This document shows, one piece after another, positions 1 to 8,894 of a stretch of DNA of 64,000 nt. Position 1 is the first letter of the stretch, and each line of letters starts with the position of its first letter. The position numbers were made by a program, and so were the translations under genes. Location: NCBI RefSeq assembly GCF_005405925.1, contig NZ_BJHV01000001.1, forward strand, positions 8,556,001 through 8,620,000, written 5' to 3'. The notes beneath the pieces were generated by a model. That model made no database searches. It was not told the origin of the DNA and worked only from the letters and a program-made list of their open reading frames with translations. The stretch is from Streptomyces antimycoticus. Lineage in GTDB: Bacteria > Actinomycetota > Actinomycetes > Streptomycetales > Streptomycetaceae.

Positions 1-512
1 GGCAGCCCGACGCGCTCGGCGCCCTCCAGCGCCTTGCGGTCGAAGTACGGGGCGAACTCGGGCCAGACGCCTTGCACCTCGCGCAGGAAGATGTTCACCC
101 CGGCGGGCCCGATGCCTTTGATCTCCGGCAGCAGCTTCTTCGGGTCCCCGGCCTCGCGCATCCTCCGCAGGTCGCCTCCGTACTCGCGGTTCACCAGCTC
201 GGCCGCCTCACCGAGCTGGGTGGCGGTCCGCTCGTCGTAACGCCGGTAGCCGCCCTCGCCCAGCGCGTCGACCCGCTGCTGCCAGGTGGCCTCCGCCATC
301 CGCCGCGGGTCGCGCATCCCGGCGTCGAAGAGGGCGCGGGCGGCGGCGACGGCGATATCGGAGCTGATCCGCGCGGACAGCAGATGCGCGAGGACCAGTA
401 GCTGGTAGAGCGGGCCGGGGGTGTCGCGGAGCTTGATCCCGGCCTGGGCGGCGAAGGTCGTGCCCTGCTGGTCGAGCAGGGTGCGTGCCACGCTCTCGTT
501 CTTGTCGCTCAT
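1..512 (-). CDS. HhH-GPD / endonuclease III-like DNA repair protein, 3' part cut by window edge
   Basis: The gene reads leftward from an ATG at 510-512 (protein begins MSDKNESVAR) and stays open to base 1, so only the first 170 residues are seen. The segment LLPEIKGIGPAGVNIFLRE matches the helix-hairpin-helix of base-excision DNA glycosylases of the endonuclease III superfamily (L-P-x-I-K-G-I-G-P), and it is followed by the conserved region leading to the catalytic Asp, which is partly visible. It probably excises damaged bases in the cytoplasm; the exact lesion cannot be told. The stretch before the hairpin (LYQLLVLAHLLSARISSDIA) is the usual first helices of the fold. It lies 63 bases downstream of the PucR-family gene in the same direction and could be its operon partner. 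Family assignment is good; substrate is unknown. Confidence 0.75.
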   Translation of the reverse strand, partial: MSDKNESVARTLLDQQGTTFAAQAGIKLRDTPGPLYQLLVLAHLLSARISSDIAVAAARALFDAGMRDPRRMAEATWQQRVDALGEGGYRRYDERTATQLGEAAELVNREYGGDLRRMREAGDPKKLLPEIKGIGPAGVNIFLREVQGVWPEFAPYFDRKALEGAERVGL

Positions 513-575
513 TGCCCATCCCGCCTCGTCGTGTGGTGCCGTTGCGTCGGTCACGGGTGCCCGGTGGCGCACCGC

Positions 576-2309
576 TCACTCGGGGCCGCTGCGCATGACC
601 TTCCAAATGCGGGTGGCGACCTGGAGGTTGAGCCTGCTGTCCACGTCCGCGAGATCGATTCCGCTGATCTCGCGGATGCGCTGCAGCCGGTAGCGCAGGG
701 TCGAGCGGTGGATCACGAGCGCCGCGGCCGTCTCGCTGTAGTTGCCGCCACGGTCGAAGTACTGGGAGAGGGTCTCCACCAGGTCCGTGTGGTGCAGGGC
801 GTCGTAGTCCATCAGCGGGCCCAGCCACTCCCGGACGAACCCCTCCACCTCCCGGTGGTCGCTCCCGGTGCGCAGGATCCGGTACAGCCCCAGGTCGTCG
901 TAGAACGTCATGCCGCTCGCGCTGTTGGAACGGCGGCGCACCTCCAGCGCCCGCAGCGCCTCCTGGTACGAGCGGGGCACCTCGTGCGGGGTGTCGCAGG
1001 AGGCGCCCACCCCGATCGCCCCGCTGTCCGTGCCGAGCTCACGGCTCAGTGCCGAGTGCAGCGACCGCTCGCCCGGTGCGCTCTGGGCCACCAGGACCGC
1101 CGCGTCCGAGCGCAGGGCGGGCAGGATCCGCAGGCCCATGCCCGTGGCCGCCCGGCTCACGGACTTCAGGAACACATCGTCGGCCGGACGGTCGCTCCAG
1201 CGCACCACGATCACATGGTGCGGACCGTGCAGATCGTGGCCGACCGCCTCCGCGCGGGCGTACGCGCTGATGTCGTCCGCGCCCGAGAGCAGATCGTCGA
1301 CCAGCTCCCGCCGCAGCCGCAGCTCCACCTCGGCCAGCTCGCGCAGATGGGCCAGCTCCAGGCCCAGCGAGGTCGCGGCGTGGTCCAGCGCCCGAACGGC
1401 CCGCTCATCGGCCCGGCCGTCCGGGTCCACCAGGCACAGCACGCCCAGCACCTCGCCGCGCGGATCCGCCACCGCGGTCAGCCGGTCCCGCACCCGCACC
1501 GGACGCGGCCTGCGGGCGGCCTCGCGCAGCAGCTCCTCGTGCTGCGCCGGATCGGGCTTGGGGTAGGGGTCCGGGCGGCCGGGCCCCGCCCAGGCCCGGA
1601 GGTTGCCGAACCGGTCTTCGGCGGCTGCCGCCAGCCCGGTGATCCGGTACAGCGTGCGGACGATCCCGTCCTCGCCGTCGCCGTGGGCGGCCGAGCGGGC
1701 CAGGGCGTCATGCACCTCCCGTAGCTGGGAGAGGTCGGTCAGCGAGGAGTCCAGCCGCCGCCGTATCGCCTTCCGCTCGTCCCACGCCCGGCGCAGCTCC
1801 AGGGCCTGGGCGCGCTCACGGTGGTGCGCGGCGGCGGAGCACAGGGCCGCGGCGGTCTGCCGTACGAGCAGGGTGAGCAGCAGCCGTTCGTCCTCGCCGG
1901 GCCGGTCGCGGTAGCTCACGACCAGGGCGCCGTGCAGGCCGTCCGGGGCATGGGGCCCGCCTGGCTCGCATGGCCCATCCGGTTCGCGCGGCCCGTCTGG
2001 TGCGCGCAGCCCGAAGGCCCAGCCCCAGGCCCGCCGGGGGAGCCGCACCGGCCCGTCCCGTCCGGCCAGCTCCCTCACCTGCGCGTCCAGGGCCTCGGTG
2101 GCTCGCTGACCGTCGTGCGGACAGCGGACCAGGCCCTCGCCGAGCCGTAGGTATCCCGCCTCGGCGTGGCCGGTTCCGACCGCGCTGACCTGGGCCATCG
2201 CCCGGCGCAGTATCTCCGCCCCGTCCTGGCCGTCGATCCCGTCGAAGCTGGTGAACAGGGTCAGACAGCGGTCCAGCAGCAGATCGTGGGCGGCGCCTGG
2301 TAGGGCCAT
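576..2309 (-). CDS. PucR family transcriptional regulator
   Basis: A cytoplasmic DNA-binding regulator of about 577 residues. The C-terminus (ETAAALVIHRSTLRYRLQRI, then NLQVATRIWKVM) is the PucR-type helix-turn-helix. Before it lies a GGDEF-like CdaR domain (IGVGASCDTPHEVPRSYQEA) and a central GAF-like sensing region (about residues 190-330). This order is standard for actinomycete PucR/CdaR proteins, which often control local catabolic or secondary-metabolism genes in response to an unknown small molecule. Two starts are possible: ATG at 2331-2333 and ATG at 2307-2309. I chose the second because GGAG lies 8 bases upstream, whereas the first has AGGA only 3 bases away. A run of DGPREPDGPCEPGGP-like repeats near residues 110-125 is a low-complexity linker. 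Its target and ligand cannot be read from the sequence. Confidence 0.85.
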   Translation of the reverse strand: MALPGAAHDLLLDRCLTLFTSFDGIDGQDGAEILRRAMAQVSAVGTGHAEAGYLRLGEGLVRCPHDGQRATEALDAQVRELAGRDGPVRLPRRAWGWAFGLRAPDGPREPDGPCEPGGPHAPDGLHGALVVSYRDRPGEDERLLLTLLVRQTAAALCSAAAHHRERAQALELRRAWDERKAIRRRLDSSLTDLSQLREVHDALARSAAHGDGEDGIVRTLYRITGLAAAAEDRFGNLRAWAGPGRPDPYPKPDPAQHEELLREAARRPRPVRVRDRLTAVADPRGEVLGVLCLVDPDGRADERAVRALDHAATSLGLELAHLRELAEVELRLRRELVDDLLSGADDISAYARAEAVGHDLHGPHHVIVVRWSDRPADDVFLKSVSRAATGMGLRILPALRSDAAVLVAQSAPGERSLHSALSRELGTDSGAIGVGASCDTPHEVPRSYQEALRALEVRRRSNSASGMTFYDDLGLYRILRTGSDHREVEGFVREWLGPLMDYDALHHTDLVETLSQYFDRGGNYSETAAALVIHRSTLRYRLQRIREISGIDLADVDSRLNLQVATRIWKVMRSGPE

Positions 2310-3018
2310 TGGGGTCACTCCGTGCGTCCTCATGTGTCCTGTGCGTCCTCATGCCTTCTCGAGATGGCGTCTCGAGGGATCCGCGATCCGCCCGCCCGAG
2401 TACCCACTTCATGGCAATTCACCGCATGAGGGAGAAAATGGTGCGGGAGCTTCGCTCTCCTGGGTGCGGCGGACGGGCCCGGAGGGGGAGCGGACGGGCC
2501 GGATGGACGTGTGTCCCGTCTCCTCGCCCGGTGTGGCGGCCGAGCGCGCGGACGTGATGGATTTCCCAATTCGACGGTCCACGGGCAAGGTTGGCGGCAC
2601 GTCAGCAGGCGGATCCTGACGGGTCCAGCGGAGCCGCTTTCAATGGCCCGCCCTCTGGAGGGTCGAGGTCAGCGCGGGGATCGCGCCGCTGGCAGATGCC
2701 CGTGACAGGTGCTCGACACCCTCCTGCGGCGCACGTCTCCATGATCAGATCCGGATTGAAGTTTTCCGTTTTTCCTTTCCCCATCGAACGGTTGATCAGT
2801 AATCTCGCCTCAGCAGCGGGTTGCCGTGCCGCTCTTCGTCGTGCTCAACTTCCCCGAGGACGCGGACGACCCGAGGGCGGCCCCGGAAGCCGGAAGAGGG
2901 CGAAGGAAGTGCAGGACGTGGAAGCCGCCTGGCGGCCGGAGGGCATCGACGCCACAGGCGAGGACGCGGCATGCGACAGGGACTCAGCCCATGGCGGCTG
3001 CCCGGGGGAGCGCGCGAT
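2310..3018. other. intergenic region between divergent PucR and c-di-GMP genes
   Basis: About 700 bases with no supportable gene; reading frames here are short and carry no recognisable motif. An AT-richer patch at 2741-2810, unusual for this genome, holds two TGATCA palindromes (about 2743 and 2793) and pyrimidine runs, so promoters for the plus-strand c-di-GMP gene probably lie here. I could not place a convincing -35/-10 pair. Confidence 0.4.
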
Positions 3019-5238
3019 ATGACCTCCGAATCGGGCGGGCCGAGATGTGACCGCGGCGCCGGGGACGCCGCCGGGCACCCCGCCCCCACGGAGAACGATT
3101 TGCTGAGGCGGTTCGCGGGCATCTGGTGCCGGGCCGTCCACCCGCTGGCGGCCACGACGATGACCCCCGACGAGTTCGAGGTCTATCTGCTGCCGCTGGC
3201 CCACCGGTTGAGCGCCGCCCTGCGCGGCTCTCCCTTCGACACCGAGGCGGCGTACGCGGTCGGGGCCGCGCTGGTGAACGCCCAGTGCACCGAGCCCGAG
3301 GCGCTGCCCGCCATCCTGGGCGTCATCGACGCGCACCTGGTGTCCTGCTCGTCGTCCGCCGAGCTGCCCGACGCGCCCGGCCACGAGCCCCTGGCCGAGG
3401 AGGAGGCCCGCGCCCGCTGTGTGCGGCTGCAGCACGCCCTCGCCGCCGGGTTCGTCCGCGAGCTGCGCAAGTGCGAGCGCGATGAGCAGGAGGCCATCTC
3501 GCGGGCCGCGCTGGCCGCCCGGACCGAGGCCGAGAAGGCGCTGCACGCGAGCGAGGCCAAGTTCCAGGCCGTCTTCGAGGGCGCGGTCATCGGCGTGGGC
3601 ATCGCCGGACTCGACGGCGAGGTGCTCGTCGTCAACGACGCCATGGCCCGGATGTTCGGCGGGATGGACTTCTTCCGCCCCGGCCGTAACGTCACCGAGT
3701 TCGTCCACCCCGACGACGTACCGGGCGCCCACGAGCTCTACCGCGAGCTGGTCAGCGGGGAGCGCGACCACTTCCGCATCGAGAAGCCGCACTACCGCGA
3801 CGACGGCAGCGAGCTGTGGACCAATCTCACGGTCACCCTGCTGCGCGACTCCAGCGGCGCCCCGCAGTACCAGCTCGCCCTCGCCGAGGACATCACCGAG
3901 CACCGGCAGCTGCGGGAGCGGCTGCGCTACGAGGCCACCCACGACGAGCTGACCGGACTGCCCAACCGCACCCTGTTCCTGGAGCGGCTGGACCAGGTGC
4001 TGGCCGCGGGCGCCGACGCCGAGCGGTTCGGCGTGTGCTACCTGGACCTGGACGGCTTCAAGGCCGTCAACGACAGCCTCGGGCACGTCGTCGGCGACCG
4101 GATGCTCAAGGCCGTGGGCGAACGCCTCCAGCGCTGTGTGAAGGCTCCCGACGAGCTGCTCGCCCGGGTCGGCGGCGATGAGTTCCTCGCCCTGGTCACC
4201 GGCCCCGCGGCGCAGGCCGACGGCGCCGGGCTGGCCCGCCGGATGCTCGCCGCGCTCGCCGAACCCGTCCGGATCGAGGGCCGTGAGCTGCGGGTACGGG
4301 CCAGTATCGGCGTGGTCGACGGCCGGGCCGGGGAGATCGGCCGGGCCGAGGTGCTGCGCAGCGCCGACATCACGATGTACCGGGCCAAGGCCGCGGGCGG
4401 CAATCGCTACGAGATCGCCGACGCCGACTCCAACGCCCGGGTGATCGCCCGCCACAGCCTCACCAACGGGCTGCCCTCCGCTCTGGAGAAGGGCGAGTTC
4501 TTCATCGAGTACCAGCCGCTGGTACGGCTCACCGACGGCACCGTGCGCGGTGCGGAGGCGCTCGTACGCTGGCTGCATCCGGTGCACGGCGTGCTCGGCC
4601 CCGACCAGTTCATCCCGCTCGCCGAGGACACCGGGCTGATCGTCCCGCTCGGCCGCTGGGTGCTGGAGCAGGCCGCCCGGCAGGCGCGGGAGTGGCGCGA
4701 CGCCGCCGATGACGACGGCGAGCCGCTGCGCGTCAACGTCAATCTCTCGCCGTGCCAGCTGAGCCACCCCACGCTGGTCTCCGACACGGTGGCGGTTCTG
4801 GAGAGCGCCGGGCTGTGCCCCAGCGCGCTGTGCCTGGAGGTCACCGAGAACGACCTCATCGGCGCCGACGAGAGCGCCCTGCGGCCGCTGCGGCAACTCG
4901 CCGACCTCGGCGTGGACATCGCCCTGGACGACTTCGGCACCGGCTACTCCAACCTGTCGTACCTGCGCCGGCTCCCGGTCTCCACGCTCAAGCTGGACCG
5001 TTCCTTCACCCGGGGCATGCAGCGGGCCCCGGCCGATCCGGTCGACGTCAAGATCGTCGAGGGGATCGTCTCGCTCGCCCACACGCTGGACCTCGCGGTG
5101 ACGGTCGAGGGCGTGGAGACGGCCGTACAGGCCGAGCATCTGCGGGGGCTGGGCTGTGACACCGCCCAGGGCTGGTACTACGCCCGCCCGGGCCCGCCCG
5201 AGCGACTGCACACCCTGGCACTGGCCGACGCCAGCTGA
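3019..5238 (+). CDS. PAS-GGDEF-EAL c-di-GMP synthase/phosphodiesterase
   Basis: A soluble 739-residue protein that probably both makes and breaks cyclic di-GMP. Order: N-terminal region with no family I recognise (1-170), a PAS sensor (about 175-300, starting EAKFQAVFEGAVIG), a GGDEF domain with intact RVGGDEF (about residue 385), and an EAL domain (about 475-730) with all key pieces visible: AEALVRW, NVNLSP, LEVTEN, DDFGTGYSNL, KLDRSF and VEGVET. The product-inhibition motif RxxD is absent five residues before GGDEF. The architecture matches Streptomyces RmdA/CdgA-type proteins, which influence development and antibiotic production; which one this is cannot be settled by eye. The frame is open from 2821, but ATG 3019 has GGGGGAG 8 bases upstream and is preferred. 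No transmembrane segment is seen. Confidence 0.9.
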   Translation: MTSESGGPRCDRGAGDAAGHPAPTENDLLRRFAGIWCRAVHPLAATTMTPDEFEVYLLPLAHRLSAALRGSPFDTEAAYAVGAALVNAQCTEPEALPAILGVIDAHLVSCSSSAELPDAPGHEPLAEEEARARCVRLQHALAAGFVRELRKCERDEQEAISRAALAARTEAEKALHASEAKFQAVFEGAVIGVGIAGLDGEVLVVNDAMARMFGGMDFFRPGRNVTEFVHPDDVPGAHELYRELVSGERDHFRIEKPHYRDDGSELWTNLTVTLLRDSSGAPQYQLALAEDITEHRQLRERLRYEATHDELTGLPNRTLFLERLDQVLAAGADAERFGVCYLDLDGFKAVNDSLGHVVGDRMLKAVGERLQRCVKAPDELLARVGGDEFLALVTGPAAQADGAGLARRMLAALAEPVRIEGRELRVRASIGVVDGRAGEIGRAEVLRSADITMYRAKAAGGNRYEIADADSNARVIARHSLTNGLPSALEKGEFFIEYQPLVRLTDGTVRGAEALVRWLHPVHGVLGPDQFIPLAEDTGLIVPLGRWVLEQAARQAREWRDAADDDGEPLRVNVNLSPCQLSHPTLVSDTVAVLESAGLCPSALCLEVTENDLIGADESALRPLRQLADLGVDIALDDFGTGYSNLSYLRRLPVSTLKLDRSFTRGMQRAPADPVDVKIVEGIVSLAHTLDLAVTVEGVETAVQAEHLRGLGCDTAQGWYYARPGPPERLHTLALADAS

Positions 5239-5282
5239 GGCTGAGTGAACGCGGTGCGCCGCGCAGGCTACGCGCCGCGCAG

Positions 5283-5330
5283 GCCACGCGCCCGGCAAAC
5301 GCCACGCGCCCGGCGAACGTCACGCCTCCC
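5283..5330. repeat. short GC-rich tandem repeat between convergent genes
   Basis: An 18-base unit (GCCACGCGCCCGGCAAAC at 5283-5300) is repeated at 5301-5318 with one change, and a partial third copy follows. It lies between the convergent stops at 5238 and 5352. No clear terminator hairpin with a T-run is seen, but the region may help termination. Confidence 0.6.
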
Positions 5331-5351
5331 CGGGAACGCCGCGCGCCGCGC

Positions 5352-5708
5352 TCAGCTCGCCGCGTCGTCCAGCAGCCGTGAGCGGATCAGGAAGCGCACA
5401 CCCTCCGGCGCCTCCAGGGAGAAGCCGCTGCCGCGCCCGGGCACCACGTCCACCGTGAGATGCGTATGCGCCCACCGCTCGAACTGCGAGGCCGACATCC
5501 AGAAGCCCACCGGCTCCTCGACCCCGTCCACCTCCAGCTCCGCGAGCAGCACATCCGACCCGCCCGTACGGAACTCGCCGAGCGGATAACACATCGGCGC
5601 GCTGCCGTCACAGCAGCCGCCCGACTGGTGAAACATCAACGGGCCGTGCTCCGCTCGCAGTTGGCGGATCAGCTCGGCCGCGGCCGGGGTCAGCGCGATG
5701 CGCTCCAT
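5352..5708 (-). CDS. DUF779 domain protein
   Basis: A 118-residue protein of the DUF779 family, recognised by HQSGGCCDGSAPMC in its first half and the AHTHLTVDVVPGRGSGFSLE region in its second half. The cysteine cluster suggests metal binding, but no function is established that I can name. In many actinomycetes such genes sit next to aldehyde dehydrogenases; here no such neighbour exists. The frame is open to 5774, but the ATG at 5706-5708 (protein MERIALTPAAAE) begins just where family similarity starts and has GGAGAGGG upstream, so this start is preferred. Confidence 0.85.
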   Translation of the reverse strand: MERIALTPAAAELIRQLRAEHGPLMFHQSGGCCDGSAPMCYPLGEFRTGGSDVLLAELEVDGVEEPVGFWMSASQFERWAHTHLTVDVVPGRGSGFSLEAPEGVRFLIRSRLLDDAAS

Positions 5709-5852
5709 GGGCGATCCCTCTCCGATCATGCTCATCGAGCGGTCAGGGGCCAGGCCCAGCGAACCCCCCGCCACGTTGCGAGAACGTTGCCCGCACGGTG
5801 TCCCGCAACCGGGCCCGTCCGCGCCGGGTTCGCCGGCCGAACGACAGAGGGC

Positions 5853-7448
5853 TCACCCCACCGGCTCCACCGGCCCCACCGGCTCCACCGGCTCGTGCTC
5901 GGGTGAGGACGTCGGCGCGCCGGTCCATCGGTGCAGGGCGGCCTCGAGGCCGGTGACGGCGGCGAGGTCGGTGGTGTCGGAGGCCCAGGCGACCACCCCG
6001 TCCGGGCGTACCAACACCCCGGTCGGCGTCGCGTGGCCGTCGGCCACGCTGCACACCCGCCCGGCCCAGGCTGCGGCGAGGCGGGCGAACGTACCGTCCG
6101 GAGAGCGGTCGAGCAGCAGGAAGCCACCCCCGTGTCCGTGGTCGGCCAGCCGGGAGCCGTCCCTCAGCCGCAGGTCGGGGACGTACCGGCCGATCAGCGG
6201 ATGGTCGCCGGGCAGGTCGATGCGCTGTGTGACACCGGAGATCTTCTTGACCGCGTAGGTCGTGCCCTCCCGGGTGCTCAGCAGATCGGCGACGACCTCC
6301 CGGAGCGCGGCCGACGTGGCGTCCCCGCGCATCACCCCGATCTGGGCCCGTGTCCAGTCCAGCACCCAGGCGCCGAGGGGACGACGCTCGGCGTCGTAGG
6401 TGGCGAGCAGCCCTTCGGGTGCCCATCCGGCGACCACGGCACCGAGCTTCCACCCGAGGTTCATCGCGTCGCCGACCCCGAGATTGAGCCCCTGACCGCC
6501 GAACGGCGAGTGCACATGCGCGGCGTCGCCGGCCAGCAGCACCCGCCCCGCCGCATAAGTGGCGGCCTGGCGGGCGTTGTCGGTCCAGCGGGTCGCGGCG
6601 CCGCGCAGCGCGGTCAGCGTCACGTCGGTGCCCGAGACCCGGCGCAGACTGGTCTGCACTTCCTCGAGGGTGACCGGCGCCGAGCGGTCGGCGGGTGGGC
6701 CGTCGAACTCCACGGTGACCACCCGCCCGGGCTGTGGCCCGTAGCGGTACGCCCCCCGGGTCGACCACACCCATCCGTCGGCGAGCACCGAAGGGTCGGC
6801 GATGTCGGCGACCGCCAGGTGTCCGGTGAGTTCGGGGTCGGTGCCGGGGAAGTCGATGCCCGCGAGGCGGCGTACGGCGCTGCGCCCGCCGTCGCACCCG
6901 ACCAGCCACCCGGTGCGCACCGGGCCGGCGGTGGTGCCGACGAGCACGCCGTCTCCGGTGTCGTCGAGCGCGGTGACCTCCACCCCGCGGCACACCGGTA
7001 TGCCGAGTCGCGCGACATGCTCCGCCAGCAGCTCCTCCAGCTCACGCTGCGGCACCAGCCGACCTCCGTCGACCGCGGTGTGGGCGGCGAGGTCGGGATC
7101 GGACCAGTCCACGAGGTCGGCGTCGAGGATCATGCCGGCGAAATGCCCGGTGAACCGCGACCCGGGTGCGCGTCGGCCGCCACCGGGCGGCTGGTCGTCG
7201 GCCGTGCGGGAGAACGACCCCACTCGCTCGAGCATCTCCCGCTGCACCTGCTCGGCGGCAGGCAGCAGGCCGCGGCGGTCAAGGGCCTCGGCCGTCGGCA
7301 CGTTGATCGCCCCCGCCTTCATCGCCTCGCTCGGCTCGGCCAGCCGCTCGAGTATCTGCACTCTCGCCCCGGAGAGCGCCAGCTCCGCGGCGAGCACGAG
7401 GCCCACCGGCCCGGCTCCGACCACGGTCACGTCCATGTCCTGGTTCAT
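5853..7448 (-). CDS. FAD-dependent aromatic monooxygenase (PheA/TfdB-like)
   Basis: A 531-residue flavoprotein hydroxylase that would use NAD(P)H and O2 on an aromatic substrate. Visible motifs: the Rossmann GxGxxG (VVGAGPVGL) with acidic strand end (ILE), the DG-type motif GCDGGRSAVRR, and the FAD ribityl motif LLAGDAAHVHSPFGGQGLN. The C-terminal thioredoxin-like region ends in a proline-rich tail EPVEPVGPVEPVG coded by a short tandem repeat. Rifampicin monooxygenases and polyketide hydroxylases belong to the same superfamily, so drug inactivation is possible but not shown. ATG 7448 is used; ATG 7436 is an alternative, and longer in-frame starts would overlap the promoter. It is divergent from a TetR gene, with operators between them, so it is probably the target of that repressor. 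Confidence 0.88.
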   Translation of the reverse strand: MNQDMDVTVVGAGPVGLVLAAELALSGARVQILERLAEPSEAMKAGAINVPTAEALDRRGLLPAAEQVQREMLERVGSFSRTADDQPPGGGRRAPGSRFTGHFAGMILDADLVDWSDPDLAAHTAVDGGRLVPQRELEELLAEHVARLGIPVCRGVEVTALDDTGDGVLVGTTAGPVRTGWLVGCDGGRSAVRRLAGIDFPGTDPELTGHLAVADIADPSVLADGWVWSTRGAYRYGPQPGRVVTVEFDGPPADRSAPVTLEEVQTSLRRVSGTDVTLTALRGAATRWTDNARQAATYAAGRVLLAGDAAHVHSPFGGQGLNLGVGDAMNLGWKLGAVVAGWAPEGLLATYDAERRPLGAWVLDWTRAQIGVMRGDATSAALREVVADLLSTREGTTYAVKKISGVTQRIDLPGDHPLIGRYVPDLRLRDGSRLADHGHGGGFLLLDRSPDGTFARLAAAWAGRVCSVADGHATPTGVLVRPDGVVAWASDTTDLAAVTGLEAALHRWTGAPTSSPEHEPVEPVGPVEPVG

Positions 7449-7457
7449 CTTCGCTGT

Positions 7458-7496
7458 CACGAACAGTGTTCTATGCACGAACAGCGTTCGTGTCAA
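7458..7496 (-). promoter_or_regulatory. promoter of the monooxygenase with two TetR-type operators
   Basis: On the minus strand TTGACA (7491-7496) and TAGAAC (7468-7473) are 17 bases apart, a good -35/-10 pair driving the FAD monooxygenase. The perfect inverted repeat CACGAACAGCGTTCGTG (7476-7492) lies in the spacer and touches the -35. A second copy with the core GAACAGTGTTC (7461-7471) overlaps the -10. The centres are 18 bases apart. This fits repression by the divergent TetR protein, which could also control itself. Confidence 0.8.
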
Positions 7497-7510
7497 GCTA
7501 TGATGGGTCG

Positions 7511-8239
7511 GTGAACCCGAGAGAGCGACGCGCGGCGCGCCACCAGCCGCCGAACCCTGACCCCGACGCCGGAGCCGCCCCCAGGCCGCGGCGCCGCAAG
7601 GCCCCGATCACCGTGGAGCAGGTCATCGACACCGCGCTGGATGTCGTCGCCACCGAGGGCTACGAGGCACTGACCATGCGCCGGCTGGCCGGCGCGCTCG
7701 ACACCGGACCCGCCTCGCTCTACGCCCACGTGGTCAACAAGGCCGATCTCGACGAGCTGCTCATCGGGCGGCTGTGCGCCGAGCTCGTACTGCCCGAGCC
7801 CGACCCCGCGGCTTGGCGGGATCAGGTCCGCGGCGTGTGTGCGCAGATGCGCGACCAGTACCTGAAGTACCCCGGAATCTCCCGCGCCGCGCTCGCCATG
7901 GCCCCCACCGACCTCGAGATCGTGCGGGTCAGTGAGGGAATGCTGGCGATCCTGCTCGTCGGCGGCGTCGCCCCGCAGGCCGCCGCCTGGGCCATCGACG
8001 CCCTCTTCCTGTACGTGGCCGGCTACTGCCTGGAGATGTCGATCGCGCGCCGGCGATCGACGCAGGACGACGCTGCGTGGGTCCTCGACCGCGATGAACT
8101 GCTGCGCCGGTTCACCGCGCTGCCTGCCGAGACCTTCCCCCACACCACCCGCCATGCCGCCGAGCTCACCGCGGGCGAGGGGCACGACCGGTTCGACTTC
8201 ACGCTCGACCTGATGGTCGACGGCCTGGCGCGCCGCTAG
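7511..8239 (+). CDS. TetR family transcriptional regulator
   Basis: A 242-residue repressor. The N-terminal helix-turn-helix is clear (TVEQVIDTALDVVATEGYEA, then TMRRLAGALDTGPASLYAHV, residues about 35-80), followed by a larger ligand-binding domain resembling the TetR C-terminal class. The frame runs from 7466, but the upstream codons cover the operator, and GTG 7511 (VNPRERRAARH) is the most sensible start; no strong ribosome site precedes it, so a leaderless or nearly leaderless message is possible. It is divergent from the FAD monooxygenase and most likely binds the inverted repeats at 7458-7492, releasing them when an aromatic compound is present. Ligand unknown. Confidence 0.88.
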   Translation: MNPRERRAARHQPPNPDPDAGAAPRPRRRKAPITVEQVIDTALDVVATEGYEALTMRRLAGALDTGPASLYAHVVNKADLDELLIGRLCAELVLPEPDPAAWRDQVRGVCAQMRDQYLKYPGISRAALAMAPTDLEIVRVSEGMLAILLVGGVAPQAAAWAIDALFLYVAGYCLEMSIARRRSTQDDAAWVLDRDELLRRFTALPAETFPHTTRHAAELTAGEGHDRFDFTLDLMVDGLARR

Positions 8240-8350
8240 TGCTCTGACCACATATGTTCACCGACTCCGGCCACCGCGCCCTGACACATAGGGGGCGATA
8301 ATCTCCGGGCTCGGCCGGATGTTCCGCCGGGCAGTCGAAGGGTGGGGGCC

Positions 8351-8812
8351 ATGGGGGTTGCGCGGCAGGTCAGGACGGGCTCGGGGGCGGGAGCGGGGTC
8401 GGGGTCAAAGAGCGATCCGAGTCTGCTGCCGGCCCTTGGGGTGTTCATCGTGCTGGCCGCGGTGCTGGAACGCGGTCTGTCGCTGTTCGGTGGACCGGAG
8501 ACGTACGTACTCTGCGACGACCTTGTAGGGCTGTCCGCACGACTCGACCGGGAAGCGAGCGTGAACCGGTGGCTCCTGTTGGCCGGCCTCGTGCTGTCCG
8601 TGGCAGCACTGGGCATCTCGCGCGTGCGCCGCGGACGAGTTCTTCCCGTGCTCATGCTGTCTTCGGTTCTGATCTTGGTGGTGCTCGCGGACGACTATGC
8701 GGCGCGCGCGGATGCCGTCGCCCTGCGGATCTCGACATCCCAGACGTGCGACGAACCCACGAACCTCTACGACACGTCCCGGGGCTGGTTCAACTGGAAT
8801 CCACTCGGCTAG
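8351..8812 (+). CDS. small membrane protein of unknown function
   Basis: 153 residues with three probable membrane segments: LLPALGVFIVLAAVLERGL (about 25-45), NRWLLLAGLVLSVAALGI (about 70-90) and PVLMLSSVLILVVLADDY (about 100-118), followed by a soluble C-terminal tail with one Cys. I recognise no family. The ATG at 8351 has AAGGG about 8 bases upstream; GTG 8342 in the same frame is an alternative. It stands alone between the TetR gene and the regulated pair at 8895-9679. Confidence 0.6.
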   Translation: MGVARQVRTGSGAGAGSGSKSDPSLLPALGVFIVLAAVLERGLSLFGGPETYVLCDDLVGLSARLDREASVNRWLLLAGLVLSVAALGISRVRRGRVLPVLMLSSVLILVVLADDYAARADAVALRISTSQTCDEPTNLYDTSRGWFNWNPLG

Positions 8813-8833
8813 GCGCACCCTTCACCACAACGC

Positions 8834-8883
8834 TTGACTTTCCTGCCGGGAAAGTAGGAGGCTTACTTTCCTAACGGGAAAGT
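8834..8883 (+). promoter_or_regulatory. duplicated palindromic operator with -35 element
   Basis: Two near-identical 19-base palindromes, ACTTTCCTGCCGGGAAAGT (8837-8855) and ACTTTCCTAACGGGAAAGT (8865-8883), have centres 28 bases apart and 7-base perfect arms. TTGACT (8834-8839) overlaps the first. The second ends 11 bases before the GTG of the downstream gene, so bound protein would block both transcription and the leader. The winged-helix regulator encoded by the second gene of the pair is the obvious candidate binder (autorepression). Confidence 0.75.
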
Positions 8884-8894
8884 GAGGTCTCGTC

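Noticed and set aside
2821..3018. N-terminal extension of the GGDEF-EAL protein
   Set aside because: The extra 66 codons are arginine/serine-rich without similarity to any domain, and ATG 3019 has a much better ribosome site.
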